The notes under the pieces were generated by a model. The model was given only the letters and a program-made list of their open reading frames with translations, searched no databases and was not told where the DNA came from. The position numbers were made by a program, and so were the translations under genes. This document shows, piece by piece, positions 61,505 through 64,000 of a stretch of 64,000 nucleotides of DNA. Where the stretch lies: positions 310,001 to 374,000 of the forward strand of contig NZ_JAHLZY020000001.1 of NCBI RefSeq assembly GCF_018967865.2, read 5' to 3'. This DNA comes from Hymenobacter siberiensis (GTDB lineage: Bacteria > Bacteroidota > Bacteroidia > Cytophagales > Hymenobacteraceae). Every line of letters starts with the position of its first letter. Positions within the stretch are counted from its first letter, which is position 1.

Positions 61505-62389
61505 GTGGATGCTTCCGTTTCCGTCGCTGCCCCCGGGGCCGGCCCCCGCCTGTGGCGGCGGGTCCTCGATGCCATGCTGTTTAGCAGCGTGTGGCTGGCC
61601 GGCGCGGCGGCGGCCCAAACGGCGGCCTCGTTCCGGCGCTGGCCAGCCGCCGATGGCGGCGTGAACGGCCGGGTGGTGGCACTGGTGTTTTCCGCCACTC
61701 TCCTGGTGTATAACCTCGATGCCGTGCTGCCCTTCAAGCACCGGCAGCCGGCCGCCGGCTCGGGGCGCAAGGCCTGGCAGCAGCGGCACCGCCAGCTGCT
61801 GGCGGGGCTGGCCGGCGCGGCGGCCCTGGCGGCCGGCTACCTTTTCCTGGTCGATGGCTGGTGGCGCTACCTGCCGGCGCTGCTGCCCCTCACGCTGCTG
61901 GCGTTGGTGTACTCGTGGCCGCTGGTGCGCTGGCAGGGGCAGCGCCGGGCCCTGCGCGAAGTGCCGCTGCTAAAGGGCTTTCTGATTGCCGGCGTGTGGT
62001 CGGCCATCACGGTGGGACTGCCCGCGCTGGCCCAGCACCGCCCGCTGGCCGAGGTGCTGGGGCTGTTGGCGCAACGCTTCTGCCTGGTACTGGCCCTCAC
62101 CATTGTGTTCGATATCCGCGACCTGAGCCGCGACCGGGCGGCCGGCACCCAAACTTTCCCGGTGGTGCTGGGCGTGGCCGGCGCGCGGGCCGTGGCGCTG
62201 GCCTTCCTGGCCGGGGCCATGCTGCTGGGCTTCGAGCGCGGCGTGCCGCCGCTGGGGCTGGGGCTCACGGGGCTGGCGGCGGCGGCCGTAATTCTGCTGG
62301 CCGAGGAGCGGCGCTCCGACTACTTCTACGCCCTGCTGGCCGATGGCGTGCTGCTGGTGCCCGCCGTGCTGTACCTAGTGGGGAAGTAG
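61505..62389 (+). CDS. UbiA family prenyltransferase-like membrane protein
   Basis: 294 residues from GTG 61505; ATG 61574 is an alternative. About eight membrane helices. The second Asp-rich motif is intact (FDIRDLSRDRAAGTQTFPVV), as is LREVPLLKGFLIAGVWS. The first Asp-rich motif of UbiA (NDxxDxxxD) is reduced to YNLDAVLPFKH, so binding of the Mg-prenyl diphosphate may differ or catalysis may be lost. Such proteins join prenyl chains to aromatic or heme acceptors; the substrate here is unknown. Converges with nnr. Confidence 0.8.
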   Translation: MDASVSVAAPGAGPRLWRRVLDAMLFSSVWLAGAAAAQTAASFRRWPAADGGVNGRVVALVFSATLLVYNLDAVLPFKHRQPAAGSGRKAWQQRHRQLLAGLAGAAALAAGYLFLVDGWWRYLPALLPLTLLALVYSWPLVRWQGQRRALREVPLLKGFLIAGVWSAITVGLPALAQHRPLAEVLGLLAQRFCLVLALTIVFDIRDLSRDRAAGTQTFPVVLGVAGARAVALAFLAGAMLLGFERGVPPLGLGLTGLAAAAVILLAEERRSDYFYALLADGVLLVPAVLYLVGK

Positions 62390-62444
62390 CACCTGCTTCA
62401 GCTTCCGCCAGGACCGCACAACGATGCACCAGCTAAAGCAGGCG

Positions 62445-63974
62445 CTACACCTCGGCCAGCGCCGGGCCCATGTGCCGCACAATGTCGCTGGCTACCAGCC
62501 CGGCCTGGCCGGTTTGCGCGGCGGCCCTGTCGCCGGCCCGGCCGTGGGCGTACACGCCCAGCCGCACCGCCTCGAATGCCGGCAATTGGGCGTGGGAGCG
62601 TAGGGCCAGCAGCACGCCCGTGAGCACATCGCCGCTGCCGCCGGTGGCCATGCCGGCGTTGCCGGTGCTGTTGAAGTGCAGCTCGCCGCTGGGCGTGGCC
62701 AGGCAGGTGTAGGCCCCTTTCAGCACCACCAGGCAGCGGTATCTGGTGGCGAAATCGTGCAGCAGCTCCAGCCGGTGGTAGTCGTCGCGGGTGGGCTCGG
62801 TAAGGCGCTCGAACTCCTTGGGGTGAGGGGTGAGCACCGTGTTTTCGGGCAGCAGGTTCAGCAGTTCGCGGTGGCTGCCGAGCAGGTTCAGCGCGTCGGC
62901 GTCGATGACGAGGGGGAGGGGCTGGCCGGTTTTTCCGAGTGGCTTGGCGGCCGCTTCCAGCAGTTGGCGCAGCACGGCGAGGCTGGCCGCATCCTGCCCC
63001 AGGCCCGGGCCGATGCCCACGGCCTGGTAGGGTTGCAATTCCGGTAGCTCGCTGATAAAATTGGCCTGCGCATCGGTCAGGCACATGGCCTCGGGCTGGC
63101 TGATTTGGAAAATGTCGTAGCCGCAGCCGGGAATGTGGGCCGTGAGCAGGCCCACGCCGCTGCGCAGGCACGCGCCCGCTGCCAGCACGGCCGCGCCCAT
63201 CTTGCCCCGGCTGCCGGCCAGCAGCAGCGCGTGCCCAAAGGTGCCCTTGTGGCTGAATTTGGGGCGCGTTGGTAGCTGGCCAGCCACGGCGGCGGCATTG
63301 GTATAGTGCCAGGGCGTGGCGGTATTGGCGATAAACTGTGGGCTCAGGTCGATGTCCTCCACCTCCCATTCGCCCACGAATTCGGCATTCTGCGGCAGCA
63401 GGAAAGCCAGCTTGGGCAGGCCGAAGCTCACGGTGTGCCGCGCCCGCACCACGGCGCTGGCGGCCGGCTGGGGCGCATCGGCGAAAAGGCCGCTGGGAAT
63501 ATCCACGGCTACCACGCGGGCCCGGGCCGCATTGAGGTGGGCCACCACGGCGGCGGCCAGTCCCGCCAGCGGCCGGCTGAGGCCGGTGCCAAACAGGGCG
63601 TCGACCACTACGGTATCGGCCGAAATAGCGGGCAGGGCTTCGGCGCTGATTTCGGCCACCGGCACGGCGGCGGGCAGGCGCTGGCGGTTGTGCTGCCAGT
63701 CGGCCGAGTAGCTGTCGGCGGGCAGCAGGGCCACGCGCACGGCGTAGTTGGCCCCGTGCAGTAGGCGGGCCAGGGCCAGGCCGTCGCCCCCGTTGTTGCC
63801 GGGGCCGCAGAGCAACAGCGTATCGGCGGGCACCCGGCCGTGGCCATAGTGGTCGTAAAACCAAAACAGCAGCTCCTGGGCGGCGCGCTCCATCAGCTGC
63901 GCCGAGGTGATGCCCTGCCCGGCAATGGTGGCCTGGTCGAGCGCACGGGTTTGGGCGGCGGAAAGAATTTTCAT
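62445..63974 (-). CDS. nnr: Bifunctional NAD(P)HX epimerase / ADP-dependent NAD(P)HX dehydratase
   Basis: 509 residues, the fused form. The N-terminal YjeF_N epimerase (~1-215; GITSAQLMERAA, LLLCGPGNNGGDGLALARLL, VVDALFGTGLSRPL) is followed by the ribokinase-like dehydratase (~235-509; GTFGHALLLAGSRGKMGAAV, VLTPHPKEFERLT, GNAGMATGGSGDVLTGVLLA). Together they repair hydrated NADH/NADPH. The final ~55 bases to the convergent UbiA-like gene show no clear terminator. Confidence 0.97.
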   Translation of the reverse strand: MKILSAAQTRALDQATIAGQGITSAQLMERAAQELLFWFYDHYGHGRVPADTLLLCGPGNNGGDGLALARLLHGANYAVRVALLPADSYSADWQHNRQRLPAAVPVAEISAEALPAISADTVVVDALFGTGLSRPLAGLAAAVVAHLNAARARVVAVDIPSGLFADAPQPAASAVVRARHTVSFGLPKLAFLLPQNAEFVGEWEVEDIDLSPQFIANTATPWHYTNAAAVAGQLPTRPKFSHKGTFGHALLLAGSRGKMGAAVLAAGACLRSGVGLLTAHIPGCGYDIFQISQPEAMCLTDAQANFISELPELQPYQAVGIGPGLGQDAASLAVLRQLLEAAAKPLGKTGQPLPLVIDADALNLLGSHRELLNLLPENTVLTPHPKEFERLTEPTRDDYHRLELLHDFATRYRCLVVLKGAYTCLATPSGELHFNSTGNAGMATGGSGDVLTGVLLALRSHAQLPAFEAVRLGVYAHGRAGDRAAAQTGQAGLVASDIVRHMGPALAEV

Positions 63975-64000
63975 GGGGAAGAAGGAATCCGGAAGCTACT

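Noticed and set aside
1..64000. tRNA, rRNA, riboswitch or CRISPR
   Set aside because: No cloverleaf with a GTTCGANNC arm, no rRNA-like stretch, no known riboswitch core and no regularly spaced repeats were seen by eye; a covariance-model search (tRNAscan-SE, Rfam) would settle it.

Overview
The window is a GC-rich stretch of a Bacteroidota chromosome, most like Hymenobacter or a close relative in the Cytophagales. The reasons are a near-complete gliding/type IX secretion (T9SS) gene set, Oar-like and carboxypeptidase-regulatory TonB-dependent receptors, proteins ending in T9SS sorting domains, promoters of the TAnnTTTG type, and weak or absent Shine-Dalgarno sites. No tRNA, rRNA, CRISPR array, prophage or intact insertion sequence was seen.

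Layout. 1-8.8 kb: 3' part of sprA, then gcvH and a VanZ-M28 peptidase fusion. 8.8-10.6 kb: a small exported protein and a yicC homolog, both on the minus strand. 10.9-19.4 kb: two TonB-dependent receptors around a T9SS-sorted beta-helix protein. 19.5-25.5 kb: a glycosyltransferase, a polysaccharide flippase and a convergent 1113-residue protein with a gliding-type C-terminal domain. 25.7-31.9 kb: MORN-like lipoprotein, yraN, lipB, a small unknown, a WecA-like transferase, DUF4271 and hemD. 32.1-38.0 kb: porP/sprF and gldKLMN. 38.1-46.2 kb, minus strand: uvrC, a PBP1A-type transpeptidase and sprE/porW. 46.3-52.6 kb: ATP synthase genes atpZ, an AtpI-like gene, atpB, E, F, H, A, G, without atpD and atpC. 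52.8-64 kb: a minimal T9SS-tail protein, a solitary type IIG-like restriction-methylase, a small unknown, a broken HAD phosphatase, a PafA-like phosphatase, inorganic pyrophosphatase, a UbiA-like membrane protein and the bifunctional NAD(P)HX repair enzyme.

How the genes work together. SprA (outer-membrane translocon), GldK/GldN (ring), GldL/GldM (motor), a PorP/SprF-type membrane protein and SprE/PorW are core T9SS parts. At least three window proteins carry the C-terminal signals that T9SS recognises. The ATP synthase cluster encodes all of F0 and the alpha, gamma and delta subunits of F1.

The most unusual feature is the spacer DNA. Many gaps are filled from stop codon to start codon by inverted repeats built of imperfect 7-9 bp units, or by GC-rich palindromes, in several sequence families. 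Most gaps inside the ATP synthase operon carry such an element, mostly of different families. Related elements also sit inside genes: one has inserted into and helped destroy the HAD phosphatase, one lies in frame in the restriction-methylase and one in frame in the glycosyltransferase. Other anomalies are a TGA codon inside a receptor signal peptide and a probable frameshift at the start of the restriction-methylase.
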